Shown: positions 1-6,019 of the stretch, piece by piece
How positions within the stretch are numbered: the stretch's first letter is position 1
Layout: every line of letters begins with the position of its first letter
Assembly (NCBI GenBank): GCA_029288095.1
Contig: JARFPW010000016.1
Span: forward strand, 1-8,314
Direction: 5' to 3'
From: Gemmatimonadota bacterium
GTDB lineage: Bacteria; Gemmatimonadota; Gemmatimonadetes; Palauibacterales; Palauibacteraceae
Length of the DNA stretch: 8,314 nt
Notes under the pieces: generated by a model
Told to the model about the DNA's origin: nothing
Database searches by the model: none
What the model saw: the letters and a program-made list of their open reading frames with translations, nothing else
Made by a program: the position numbers and the translations under genes

Positions 1-1290
1 GTACGGGCCACGGGCGACAGACTCGAGGCTCGCGATCAATTCCATCGCCCTGATCTTCGGCGCCCCGGTCACTGATCCGGACGGAAAGGTTGCCCGAATC
101 ACTTCGCCGGGAGTGGTATCATCCCGCAGCCGGCCGGTGACGACCGAGACGAGATGGTGCACCGTGGCCCACGACTCCAACCGGAACAGTCCGGGGACCT
201 TCAAAGATCCAGGGACACAGACCTTCGACAGGTCGTTTCGGAGCAGGTCGACGATCATCAGGTTCTCGGCCCGGTCTTTCTCGCTGTCCAGTAGCTCGAG
301 GCCGAGGTCCCGGTCCTCCTCCGGAGTCCGGCCGCGGGGCCGGGTCCCCTTGATCGGCCGGGTCTCTATCCCGCCATCGCCATCTACGCGCAGAAACCGC
401 TCCGGCGAAGAACTCAGGATGCACCCGGCGGCAGACCGGAACACGGCGCCATAGGGTGCCGGGTTACGCGCCCGCAGAGCCCGAAAGACCTCCAGTGGGC
501 TCGCCTCGCTGCGAGCCGCGAAGCGCTGGGAAAGATTCACCTGGTATACCTCGCCTGCCCGGATGTAGTCGATCGCACGCGCGACCGCTTCCGCATAGCC
601 GGCGGCGGTGGTCGTCGATCTCAGCCATTCTGATCCGGGCAGGGCCTGTCCGTGCTCCGCACCATCTCCGGCGGCGATCCCCAGCATGGATTGCTCAAGG
701 GCCGTGTCACCGGCTACCCGCGTATCGCCATGCAGCCACTCAAACGACTCCTCGAGACGGAGTTCCGCGCGCCGGTGCCCCTCCACGCCGGTCTCGGGCC
801 GTCCGGTGGATACGATATAACAGCGGCCGGTCCCGTGATCCCAACCGTAGACCACGTCATAGAACGCAAGTTCGAGATCCGGGAGAGAATGATCCCGAAC
901 CTCCATGCGCGGTACGGACTCGAATTCCGACGCCAACTCGTAGCCGAAGAAACCGGCGCAGCCTCCACAGAACGGTAGCGGCATGCCGGTAGCATCCACG
1001 CGCCAGGCTTCCATCGCCGTGTCGAGTTCGTCCATGACCGGTCGGGCGGACGCCCGAACACCGGCGGCGTCCACCCACTCCGCCTGTCCGCCGAAGCTGC
1101 GAAGGATGGCATACGGCTGCCACGCGACGAACGAGTACCGACCGGTATCCCCGTCCGTGGCCGAGGAGTCCAGCCAGGTCGAGTAGGGTAGGTGTTCGAC
1201 GCGCGCAAACACCTTCTCCGGCGGGGGTCCCCCGGTCACCTCCCGAACGGCCGGGTGCGTCCGGTTCAGCTTCGGAGTACCCTTTTGCAC
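1..1290 (-). CDS. pabB: Aminodeoxychorismate synthase component I (PabB), partial, C-terminus cut by window edge
   Basis: This chorismate-utilising enzyme aminates chorismate to 4-amino-4-deoxychorismate in the p-aminobenzoate branch of folate synthesis, normally with a PabA glutaminase. The minus-strand translation shows an N-terminal segment with VEHLPYSTWLDSS and GRYSFVAWQP. The chorismate-binding core follows: YIRAGEVYQVNLSQRF, ARNPAPYGA, SSSPERFL, IETRPIKGTRPRG (about 361-314), EKDRAENLMIVDLLRNDLS, and finally FPSGSVTGAPKIRAMELI near 90-20. The Lys in PIKGT is the residue that separates PabB from anthranilate synthase TrpE, which has Ala there. The frame runs open to base 1, so about 430 codons are present and probably a few dozen are missing; a C-terminal PabC fusion cannot be excluded. 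The start is uncertain because an in-frame stop lies at 1323-1321. GTG at 1290 is my choice. GTG at 1239 and CTG at 1269 (overlapping the upstream stop as CTGA) are alternatives; none has a strong ribosome-binding site. The gene overlaps or abuts the upstream PTPS gene, so the two are probably co-transcribed. Confidence 0.93.
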   Translation of the reverse strand, partial: MQKGTPKLNRTHPAVREVTGGPPPEKVFARVEHLPYSTWLDSSATDGDTGRYSFVAWQPYAILRSFGGQAEWVDAAGVRASARPVMDELDTAMEAWRVDATGMPLPFCGGCAGFFGYELASEFESVPRMEVRDHSLPDLELAFYDVVYGWDHGTGRCYIVSTGRPETGVEGHRRAELRLEESFEWLHGDTRVAGDTALEQSMLGIAAGDGAEHGQALPGSEWLRSTTTAAGYAEAVARAIDYIRAGEVYQVNLSQRFAARSEASPLEVFRALRARNPAPYGAVFRSAAGCILSSSPERFLRVDGDGGIETRPIKGTRPRGRTPEEDRDLGLELLDSEKDRAENLMIVDLLRNDLSKVCVPGSLKVPGLFRLESWATVHHLVSVVTGRLRDDTTPGEVIRATFPSGSVTGAPKIRAMELIASLESVARGPY

Positions 1291-1757
1291 GATGCCGACT
1301 GGCCGGGTGATTCCTCCACTTCAACCTCGATCCAACTCAAGCGATCCGCATCGGACCCGAGGCGCTCAAGCAGCCGCTCCAGCAGCCAGGCCGCGAGCAT
1401 CTCGGCCGTCGTGTTCGGTACGTCGACCAGCGCGACATCGCTCTCGGGGAACACGTAGCGCCTGTCCGCCAGTTGAACCTCGATCTCGCCCTCCTTCGAC
1501 CGACGAACCGGGAGGGCGTCGCTTTGAGTGGCAAGCAGCATCCGATGGTCGAGTCCGTCCGTGATCTCCGCCAGCTCACGCTTCAGCCGGACGAAATCGA
1601 CGAGCAAGTGATACTTGTCGAGGTCGCCTGCGAAGACGGCGCCGACACGGTAGTTGTGTCCGTGCAGGTTCTCGCAGCGACCCGAGCCGTAGGCGATGAA
1701 GTGTGCGGCGGCGAAGCAAACCTGCTGCTTGTCGATCGTGACCCGGTATTCGTCCAT
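1266..1757 (-). CDS. 6-pyruvoyl-tetrahydropterin synthase / 6-carboxytetrahydropterin synthase family protein (PTPS, QueD-like)
   Basis: This 163-residue COG0720 (PTPS/QueD) protein acts on 7,8-dihydroneopterin triphosphate or a related pterin. The zinc ligands are visible as H19 (in AAAHF) plus H32 and H34 of CENLHGHNY. C28 sits at the catalytic cysteine position and is followed by E29. The catalytic D70-H71 pair lies in LDHRML, and the C-terminal substrate-binding Glu is E148 or E149 in VEVEE. Between LDH and the conserved NTTAEMLAAWL segment there is an insertion of about 30 residues ending in YVFPESDVALVD. It is absent from E. coli QueD, and I associate it with archaeal-type family members. 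The CExxHGH motif is what has been described for PTPS forms able to serve folate synthesis (PTPS-III or dual I/III). With pabB directly downstream, a folate role is at least as likely as queuosine synthesis, so I withhold the symbol queD. The ATG at 1757 is preceded by GGGAAG as a possible ribosome-binding site. Confidence 0.9.
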   Translation of the reverse strand: MDEYRVTIDKQQVCFAAAHFIAYGSGRCENLHGHNYRVGAVFAGDLDKYHLLVDFVRLKRELAEITDGLDHRMLLATQSDALPVRRSKEGEIEVQLADRRYVFPESDVALVDVPNTTAEMLAAWLLERLLERLGSDADRLSWIEVEVEESPGQSASCKRVLRS

Positions 1758-1903
1758 GGCTTCCCGGTTTGGCGATAGCGTGTCCTGCCCGTTGGCGACT
1801 GCTAATGGTACCCGACCAGTCCGGCCAGTGCGAGAGCGAGACCGCGACTTGCCCGACGGGCGCTATGATCGCCAGGTTCGGTCAGAGGACGGGAGGTGTA
1901 TCC
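1758..1903. promoter_or_regulatory. Divergent intergenic region with a possible -10 box for thpR
   Basis: This gap of about 146 bases separates the minus-strand PTPS-pabB pair from the plus-strand genes, so it should hold promoters for both directions. On the plus strand TATGAT at 1864-1869 resembles a sigma-70 -10 box and would place a transcript start about 15 bases before the thpR ribosome-binding site (GGGAGG, 1891-1896). No good -35 hexamer lies 17 bases upstream of it. I see no convincing promoter on the minus strand. The same TATGAT overlaps an in-frame ATG (1865) that could extend thpR by 13 residues. Confidence 0.3.
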
Positions 1904-2494
1904 GTGCGTGTGTTCGTCGCAGTGAACGTGCCCGTACGCATTCAGCGCGACTTGACGCGCGTCACACGCAGGCTTGCCCTGGCCTCGATTCCCGTGCGCT
2001 GGGTCCCCCCGCAGAACCTGCATCTGACGCTGCGTTTTCTTGGCGACAAGGCAGAGTCGGAGCGTGAATCCCTCGTGGACGTTCTGACTCGAGCGGCCGA
2101 AGATGCCGATCCGTTCGAGGTGTCCTTCGGCGCTGTCGGGGCCTTTCCGTCTCCTCGCCGGCCGAAGGTCATCTGGATCGAGGTCGAAGCGGTTCCTCGA
2201 CTCCGGCTTCTGCGCGGCTCCCTGGAGCGCGAGATGGCCCGGGCCGGGTTTGGTACGGATGCCCAGCCATTCCGTCCGCACGTTACCCTGGGCCGTGCCT
2301 CGCGAGGCTCAACGCCTGGAGCGTTTCGAGACTTCGTGTCAGCGAGTGGCGCCATCAAGGTGAACAGCGTGCTGCGGGTGGCGGCGCTCGACCTCGTGCG
2401 AAGCCGCACGCTGTCGAGCGGGGCGGAATACGAGCTCCTGGACCGCATCCGCCTGGGGGCCCGGACACTTCCGGCTCGCCGCTCGCGTACGTAG
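1904..2494 (+). CDS. thpR: RNA 2',3'-cyclic phosphodiesterase (2H phosphoesterase, LigT/ThpR family)
   Basis: This is a 2H phosphoesterase that opens 2',3'-cyclic phosphate ends of RNA; E. coli ThpR can also join tRNA halves in vitro. From the GTG start the protein is 196 residues, slightly longer than the usual 175-190. The two signature HxTx motifs are present at the expected spacing: H40-L-T-L in NLHLTLRFLG and H126-V-T-L in FRPHVTLGR. The opening RVFVAVNVP matches the family's typical first strand. I chose GTG 1904 because GGGAGG lies 7 bases upstream and the conserved strand begins immediately. The frame stays open back to ATG 1865 and ATG 1769, but the extra residues look unlike the family. 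It is the first gene of the plus-strand block, 37 bases ahead of the next. The last 10-15 residues are basic and probably disordered. Confidence 0.93.
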   Translation: MRVFVAVNVPVRIQRDLTRVTRRLALASIPVRWVPPQNLHLTLRFLGDKAESERESLVDVLTRAAEDADPFEVSFGAVGAFPSPRRPKVIWIEVEAVPRLRLLRGSLEREMARAGFGTDAQPFRPHVTLGRASRGSTPGAFRDFVSASGAIKVNSVLRVAALDLVRSRTLSSGAEYELLDRIRLGARTLPARRSRT

Positions 2495-2531
2495 TGTCGA
2501 CGGAAGTCACAGACTTCGGCAAGGAACGTAG

Positions 2532-3170
2532 ATGGCTGCAGGTAAGAGTTCGAGGCTCGGGTGCGTAGCTGTCCTTCTGGTGTTGCTCGGGGCAGGATGG
2601 CTGGCTCGCGACACGATCGCGGGATGGCTCGCCGGCGTCGAGTTCGGGACCGGGTCGGCTCCCAGCGAGCGTCTGGCAGACTCGGCGGAAGACAAGATCG
2701 ATCGGATGCTGCGAGACGGCGTTCGCGGTCCCGTGGAGTTCAGTGAGGCCGAGTTGCAGAGCCTGCTGACCTTCCGGGTTGCGCCGTCCCTGCCGTCCGG
2801 AATCGAGGAGCCGCAAGTCGACATTCAGGACTCGACGATCGTGCTCTCTGGACTGGTTCGGGCGGACGATCTGAATGGGGTGTCCCTGCCCGACGTCCTG
2901 AGAAGTATGATGGCGGATACATCCCGCGTGACCATGTCTCTCCTGCCATCCGTGGACCGACCGGGCCGCCTGACGGTTCAGATGCGGAATCTGCAGATTG
3001 GCGATTTCGTCGTTCCCACGTTCATGCTGCCGATGGTCGTTGAGGCGATAGCGCTTGAAGGTCTGAGGACTTCGGGTGGAGTGTTCGTCGCTCCGCTGCC
3101 AGGTGAAGTTGCGGATATCCGCATCGATGGCGAAGGCGTCGTGATCGAGCCGATGGCTGATGCCGACTGA
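2532..3170 (+). CDS. Hypothetical membrane-anchored protein
   Basis: I do not recognise this gene with certainty. The 212-residue product starts with a short basic stretch (KSSR) and one hydrophobic segment at about residues 9-25 (CVAVLLVLLGAGWLA). This points to a single N-terminal membrane anchor or uncleaved signal, with the rest outside the cytoplasm. Cys11 lies at the start of the hydrophobic segment, so it is not in lipobox position. The remainder alternates hydrophobic beta-strand-like stretches (EPQVDIQDSTIVLSGLV, RLTVQMRNLQIGDFVVP) and ends in APLPGEVADIRIDGEGVVIE. The element FSEAELQSLL near residue 70, followed by such strands, faintly recalls DUF2993/LmeA-like lipid-binding proteins; this is a guess from pattern. 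The ATG follows an AAGGAA ribosome-binding site. It lies between thpR and the signal peptidase gene on the same strand, with no clear functional link. Confidence 0.75.
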   Translation: MAAGKSSRLGCVAVLLVLLGAGWLARDTIAGWLAGVEFGTGSAPSERLADSAEDKIDRMLRDGVRGPVEFSEAELQSLLTFRVAPSLPSGIEEPQVDIQDSTIVLSGLVRADDLNGVSLPDVLRSMMADTSRVTMSLLPSVDRPGRLTVQMRNLQIGDFVVPTFMLPMVVEAIALEGLRTSGGVFVAPLPGEVADIRIDGEGVVIEPMADAD

Positions 3171-3307
3171 GCCACGGATGTTGAGGCGAGTTTGACGGTC
3201 GCGGTTAACTTGCCGGGCGATCGGGGTTCGCCGAGCGGACAACTGGAACGACCAAGCAGAACGACGGTACGGAAGATGATACGGGCAACGTCTGGAACGG
3301 TGGAGCG

Positions 3308-4075
3308 ATGAAACAAAAGTCAGACTCGGCGGGCAAAGCCAACACAGGAGCCAAGGGGCGCACCGACGGAGATGGGTCCGTTGGTCGCTGGATGTGGGAA
3401 TGGACGAAGTCGATCGCGGTTGCGTTTGCGCTCTTCCTGCTCGTCAGGACATTCGTCGTCGAGGCCTTCCAGATTCCGACTGGTTCAATGGAGAATACGC
3501 TGCTCGTCGGCGACTTCCTGCTTGTCAACAAGATGGTCTACGGTGCCGAGATTCCGGGAACGAGCGTAAAATTGCCGGCCATAGATCCGCCAGAGCGCGG
3601 TGACATCGTCGTCTTCGAACCGCCGCCACGCGCGCGCCAGGCCGCCCACACGAATTACGTGAAGCGCATCGTTGGCCTGCCGGGGGACACCCTGCAGATG
3701 GTTGATGGCGTTCTGTACCGAAACGGGGCCGAAGTCATAGAGCCCTACGCGAAGCACTCTCGGCCTTTCGAAGATCCCCGCAGTCCGCAGTTCGACTGGC
3801 AGGGGTCGTTTCTCGTCGAGAATGGCCGGCGTGCGCGCGAGTACCGGCCCACACGCGACAACTGGGGCGCCATCGTGGTTCCACCGGAGAACTATTTCGT
3901 GATGGGGGACAACCGCGATAACTCGGAGGACTCTCGGTACTGGGGCTTCGTGCCTACCGAGGCGGTTAAGGGCAGGCCACTGATCATCTACTACTCCTAC
4001 GACCGGGACCAGCTCGCGCCGTTCCCATGGCTGACCGAGATCCGCTGGAGTCGACTGCTGAACCCGATCCGTTGA
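3308..4075 (+). CDS. lepB: Signal peptidase I (type I leader peptidase)
   Basis: This is the membrane serine protease (family S26) that removes signal peptides from exported proteins at the outer face of the cytoplasmic membrane. The 255-residue product has a hydrophilic N-terminus, one transmembrane segment at about residues 34-50 (SIAVAFALFLLVRTFVV) and then the conserved boxes. Catalytic Ser60 lies in IPTGSMENTLLVGD, the general-base Lys119 lies in NYVKRIVGLPGDTL, and the late motif GDNRDNSEDSRYWGFV spans about 200-215. A region of about 40 residues between boxes (140-185, rich in Arg and Pro) is a common variable insertion. Only one transmembrane helix is evident, against two in E. coli LepB. 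The ATG is preceded by GGTGGAG. A gap of 137 bases lies upstream; it has TTGACG at 3192 but no matching -10 box. The sigma factor gene begins 33 bases downstream. Confidence 0.96.
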   Translation: MKQKSDSAGKANTGAKGRTDGDGSVGRWMWEWTKSIAVAFALFLLVRTFVVEAFQIPTGSMENTLLVGDFLLVNKMVYGAEIPGTSVKLPAIDPPERGDIVVFEPPPRARQAAHTNYVKRIVGLPGDTLQMVDGVLYRNGAEVIEPYAKHSRPFEDPRSPQFDWQGSFLVENGRRAREYRPTRDNWGAIVVPPENYFVMGDNRDNSEDSRYWGFVPTEAVKGRPLIIYYSYDRDQLAPFPWLTEIRWSRLLNPIR

Positions 4076-4108
4076 TGTGCCCGGTCCTCGTGGCACAACC
4101 GGCGTCAC

Positions 4109-4954
4109 ATGGCGCGCCGAACTGATGCCACTGGCGCCCTCACACAATACCTGAGCGAGATTCGCCGGCACCCCCTGCTCGACCGGAAGCAGGAGACTTT
4201 GCTGGCCCGCGCCATTCGGGCGGGGGATCGGGATGCTCTGGATCGCCTCGTCGCCGCCAACCTGAGGTTTGTCGTTGCCATCGCGCGGCAGCACGCCCGC
4301 CGAGGCACCCCTCTCGAAGAACTCGTCAACGAAGGCAACCTGGGACTCATCGAGGCCGCCCGTCGCTATGACGAAACTCGGGGCGTGCGCTTTTTGTCGT
4401 ACGCTGTCTGGTGGATTCGGCAATCCGTGCTGGCCGCTGTGACGCGGAACGGCCACATCGTAAAGGTCCCGGCCGGCCGGATCGCCCGCGCACGCCGAGT
4501 GTCCCGCGCCTCCGGACGACTCAGCCAGAGCCTGCAACGAGTCCCAAGACCCCGTGAAGTTGCCGCGGAGCTCGGTTTGGCCGAGCGACAGGTCCTTGAC
4601 GTCTGGGGTGCCCAGCGCGCCGACCTTTCACTTGACGAGCCGGTTTCCGATTCCGGTGAAGGGTCGATGCTGGATTTCCTCGAAGCAGCCGACGGATCGG
4701 AGCCCACACGTGATCTCGAGCGGGAGCAACTGGCCTGCACACTGTGGGACAGTATCCGCCGCCTTCCCGATCGCGAGGCTGACGTACTGGGACGCTACTT
4801 CGGGCTGGGTGATCGACAACCTGAGACGCTGGCCGAGATCGCGGCGTCGCACGGCGTGAGCCGAGAACGAATCCGAGCGCTCAAGGAGCGCGGGCTGACT
4901 CGACTTCGCGTTGGGATCAACGGCAGAGAGTTGGCTGCATTTCTGGGCGACTGA
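4109..4954 (+). CDS. Sigma-70 family RNA polymerase sigma factor, compact (no region 1.1)
   Basis: This is a promoter-recognition subunit of RNA polymerase, 281 residues long. Region 1.2 is at about 8-38 (LTQYLSEIRRHPLLDRKQE). Region 2 covers 45-115, with LVAANLRFVVAIA, the core-binding LVNEGNLGLIEAARRYDETRG, and the -10 recognition and melting element FLSYAVWWIRQSVL. Region 3 is at about 118-195 and includes the LDEPVSDSGEGSMLDFLE linker. Region 4 is at 205-270, with the -35 helix-turn-helix near SHGVSRERIRALKERGLTRLR. There is no acidic region 1.1 and no non-conserved insert, so size and layout fit a group 2 (RpoS/SigA-like) factor or the short housekeeping factor of some phyla; sequence alone does not decide which. 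The WWIRQ motif is strongly conserved, while RNGHIVKVPAG replaces the more usual SRTIRLP-type stretch. The ATG lacks an obvious ribosome-binding site, which may mean translation coupled to lepB, whose stop is 33 bases upstream. Confidence 0.95.
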   Translation: MARRTDATGALTQYLSEIRRHPLLDRKQETLLARAIRAGDRDALDRLVAANLRFVVAIARQHARRGTPLEELVNEGNLGLIEAARRYDETRGVRFLSYAVWWIRQSVLAAVTRNGHIVKVPAGRIARARRVSRASGRLSQSLQRVPRPREVAAELGLAERQVLDVWGAQRADLSLDEPVSDSGEGSMLDFLEAADGSEPTRDLEREQLACTLWDSIRRLPDREADVLGRYFGLGDRQPETLAEIAASHGVSRERIRALKERGLTRLRVGINGRELAAFLGD

Positions 4955-4983
4955 TCATACGCCGATCCCCCCACGATCTCGTC

Positions 4984-5010
4984 TTGACATGCTGAAATTG
5001 CTTATATAGC
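4984..5010 (+). promoter_or_regulatory. Sigma-70-like promoter for the rplM-rpsI-rpsB operon
   Basis: A perfect -35 hexamer TTGACA (4984-4989) lies in the gap after the sigma gene. It is followed by an A+T-rich island that stands out from the surrounding GC-rich DNA. The -10 element could be TATATA at 5003-5008 (spacing 13) or TATAGC at 5005-5010 (spacing 15). Both are shorter than the ideal 17, and a 17-base spacer gives the poor TAGCTT. The position, about 110 bases ahead of rplM, fits a promoter with a structured leader. The exact -10 is uncertain. Confidence 0.6.
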
Positions 5011-5069
5011 TTGCTTGGCTGCGAGTGGAATGGACCGGCCGTCTCGACCTGTTCGGGGCGGCTCGCTTT

Positions 5070-5098
5070 TTCTCCCCAAAGGCTGGCTTCGGGGAGAA
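5070..5098 (+). promoter_or_regulatory. Leader hairpin upstream of rplM, possible autoregulatory site
   Basis: TTCTCCCC (5070-5077) is perfectly complementary to GGGGAGAA (5091-5098), with 13 bases between. Inside the loop AAG (5079-5081) can pair with CTT (5087-5089), so the stem continues after one A-C mismatch and closes on a five-base loop. The hairpin ends 23 bases before the rplM start codon and lies downstream of the probable promoter. Leaders of ribosomal protein operons often bind one of the encoded proteins; L13 or S9 could be the ligand here, but this is inference. No U-run follows the stem, so it is not a simple terminator. Confidence 0.55.
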
Positions 5099-5121
5099 AC
5101 GACATCCAGCAGGCATCGGTG

Positions 5122-5550
5122 ATGAAGACGTTTTCAGTGAAGGCAGCAGACATAGAGCGTGACTGGCTTATCGTGGACGCCCGGGATCAGGTTCTCGGAC
5201 GCCTGGCGACGCAGGTCGCAGCGATCTTGCGGGGCAAGCATAAGCCAACGTTCACGCCGCATCTTGATGTCGGCGACTATGTAGTGGTCATCAACGCCAA
5301 GCACGTCCGACTGACCGGCCGCAAGGCTGATCAGAAGGAGTACTTCCGGCACAGCGGATACATGGGTGGCGAGCGATTCATTCCGTTTCGCACGATGATG
5401 GCCCGGCATCCGGAGCGCGTGATCGAAATGGCCGTGAAGGGCATGCTGCCGAAGAACGCGCTGGGCAGGAAGATGTATGGCAAGCTCCGGGTATATGCGG
5501 GTTCAGAGCATCCGCACGGCCCGCAGGCGCCACGACAGCTGGACCTGTAA
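5122..5550 (+). CDS. rplM: 50S ribosomal protein L13
   Basis: This large-subunit protein binds 23S rRNA early in assembly. The product is 142 residues, the standard bacterial length. Family elements are clear: WLIVDARDQVLGRLATQVA near the N-terminus, then LRGKHKPTFTPHLDVGDYVV, VINAKHVRLTGRKADQKEYF, HSGYMGG, and a C-terminal block with MLPKNALGRKMYGKLRVY followed by AGSEHPHGPQAP. I chose ATG 5122 because it gives the family's usual opening (MKTFSVKA). The frame stays open back to 5011 but that stretch is leader sequence. The ribosome-binding site is weak (an AGG about 8 bases upstream), so initiation may depend on leader folding. It is the first gene of the translation operon, followed after 37 bases by rpsI. 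Confidence 0.97.
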   Translation: MKTFSVKAADIERDWLIVDARDQVLGRLATQVAAILRGKHKPTFTPHLDVGDYVVVINAKHVRLTGRKADQKEYFRHSGYMGGERFIPFRTMMARHPERVIEMAVKGMLPKNALGRKMYGKLRVYAGSEHPHGPQAPRQLDL

Positions 5551-5587
5551 CGAAAACGTACCCGCGCAATGACGCATCGGAGGCAGT

Positions 5588-5983
5588 TTGGCGGACAAGA
5601 CTAACATTCAGACCGTAGGTCGCCGGAAGGCGGCGGTAGCCCGTGTATGCATGCGCCCGGGTACCGGTGAATGGACGATCAACGGTCGCTCGCTCGACGA
5701 CTTTTTCCCCCAGTTACGACATCAGGAAGTCGTGGCACGCCCGTTCGTCGTCACCGGATCGGAAGGCGCGTTTTCGGTGAGTGTGCGAGTTCGCGGAGGC
5801 GGACCGAGCGGTCAGGCGGGAGCGGTCCAGCTCGCAGTTGCGCGAGCTATCGTGGCGGGAGACGAGGAGACACGGGCTACCCTGCGTTCGCACGGGCTGC
5901 TGACCAGGGACGCGCGCGTTGTTGAGCGTAAGAAGCCCGGTCGACCGAAAGCCAGGAAGCGCTTCCAGTTTTCGAAGCGCTAG
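5588..5983 (+). CDS. rpsI: 30S ribosomal protein S9
   Basis: This small-subunit protein's C-terminal tail reaches the P-site tRNA. The product is 131 residues, as usual for the family. It shows the N-terminal TVGRRKAAVARVCMRPGTGEWTINGR-type opening, the VRVRGGGPSGQAGAVQLAVARA core, the GLLTRDARVVERKKPGRPKARKRFQFSKR-type ending, and the terminal SKR that contacts tRNA. The start is TTG at 5588, the only suitable start, with GGAGG at 5579-5583 just 4 bases upstream, which is short but workable. It lies directly between rplM and rpsB, as in many bacteria where L13 and S9 are paired. Confidence 0.97.
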   Translation: MADKTNIQTVGRRKAAVARVCMRPGTGEWTINGRSLDDFFPQLRHQEVVARPFVVTGSEGAFSVSVRVRGGGPSGQAGAVQLAVARAIVAGDEETRATLRSHGLLTRDARVVERKKPGRPKARKRFQFSKR

Positions 5984-6019
5984 TCCTGGAACCGATTCAC
6001 GATCAGAACACGGAAACTC

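Noticed and set aside
456..1208. Several overlapping open frames on both strands in this stretch
   Set aside because: The continuous minus-strand PabB frame covers the whole stretch with conserved motifs; the others are its shadows.
1769..1903. Upstream extension of thpR to an ATG at 1769 or 1865
   Set aside because: The extra residues do not resemble the family, and GTG 1904 has GGGAGG at proper spacing directly before the conserved first strand.
2355..3242. Long open frame on the minus strand (295 codons)
   Set aside because: It lies antisense to the end of thpR and the membrane-anchored gene, its product is rich in Arg, His, Ser and Pro with no family pattern, and such frames are common opposite GC-rich genes.
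3171..3307. Possible promoter or terminator between the membrane-anchored gene and lepB
   Set aside because: TTGACG at 3192 has no -10 partner, and no stem followed by a T-run is present; I see nothing firm in this gap.
3485..4537. Long open frame on the minus strand (350 codons)
   Set aside because: It is antisense to lepB and the sigma gene, both of which show full conserved motifs on the plus strand.
5011..5121. N-terminal extension of L13 in the same frame
   Set aside because: It contains the leader hairpin and overlaps the likely promoter; ATG 5122 gives the standard 142-residue L13.
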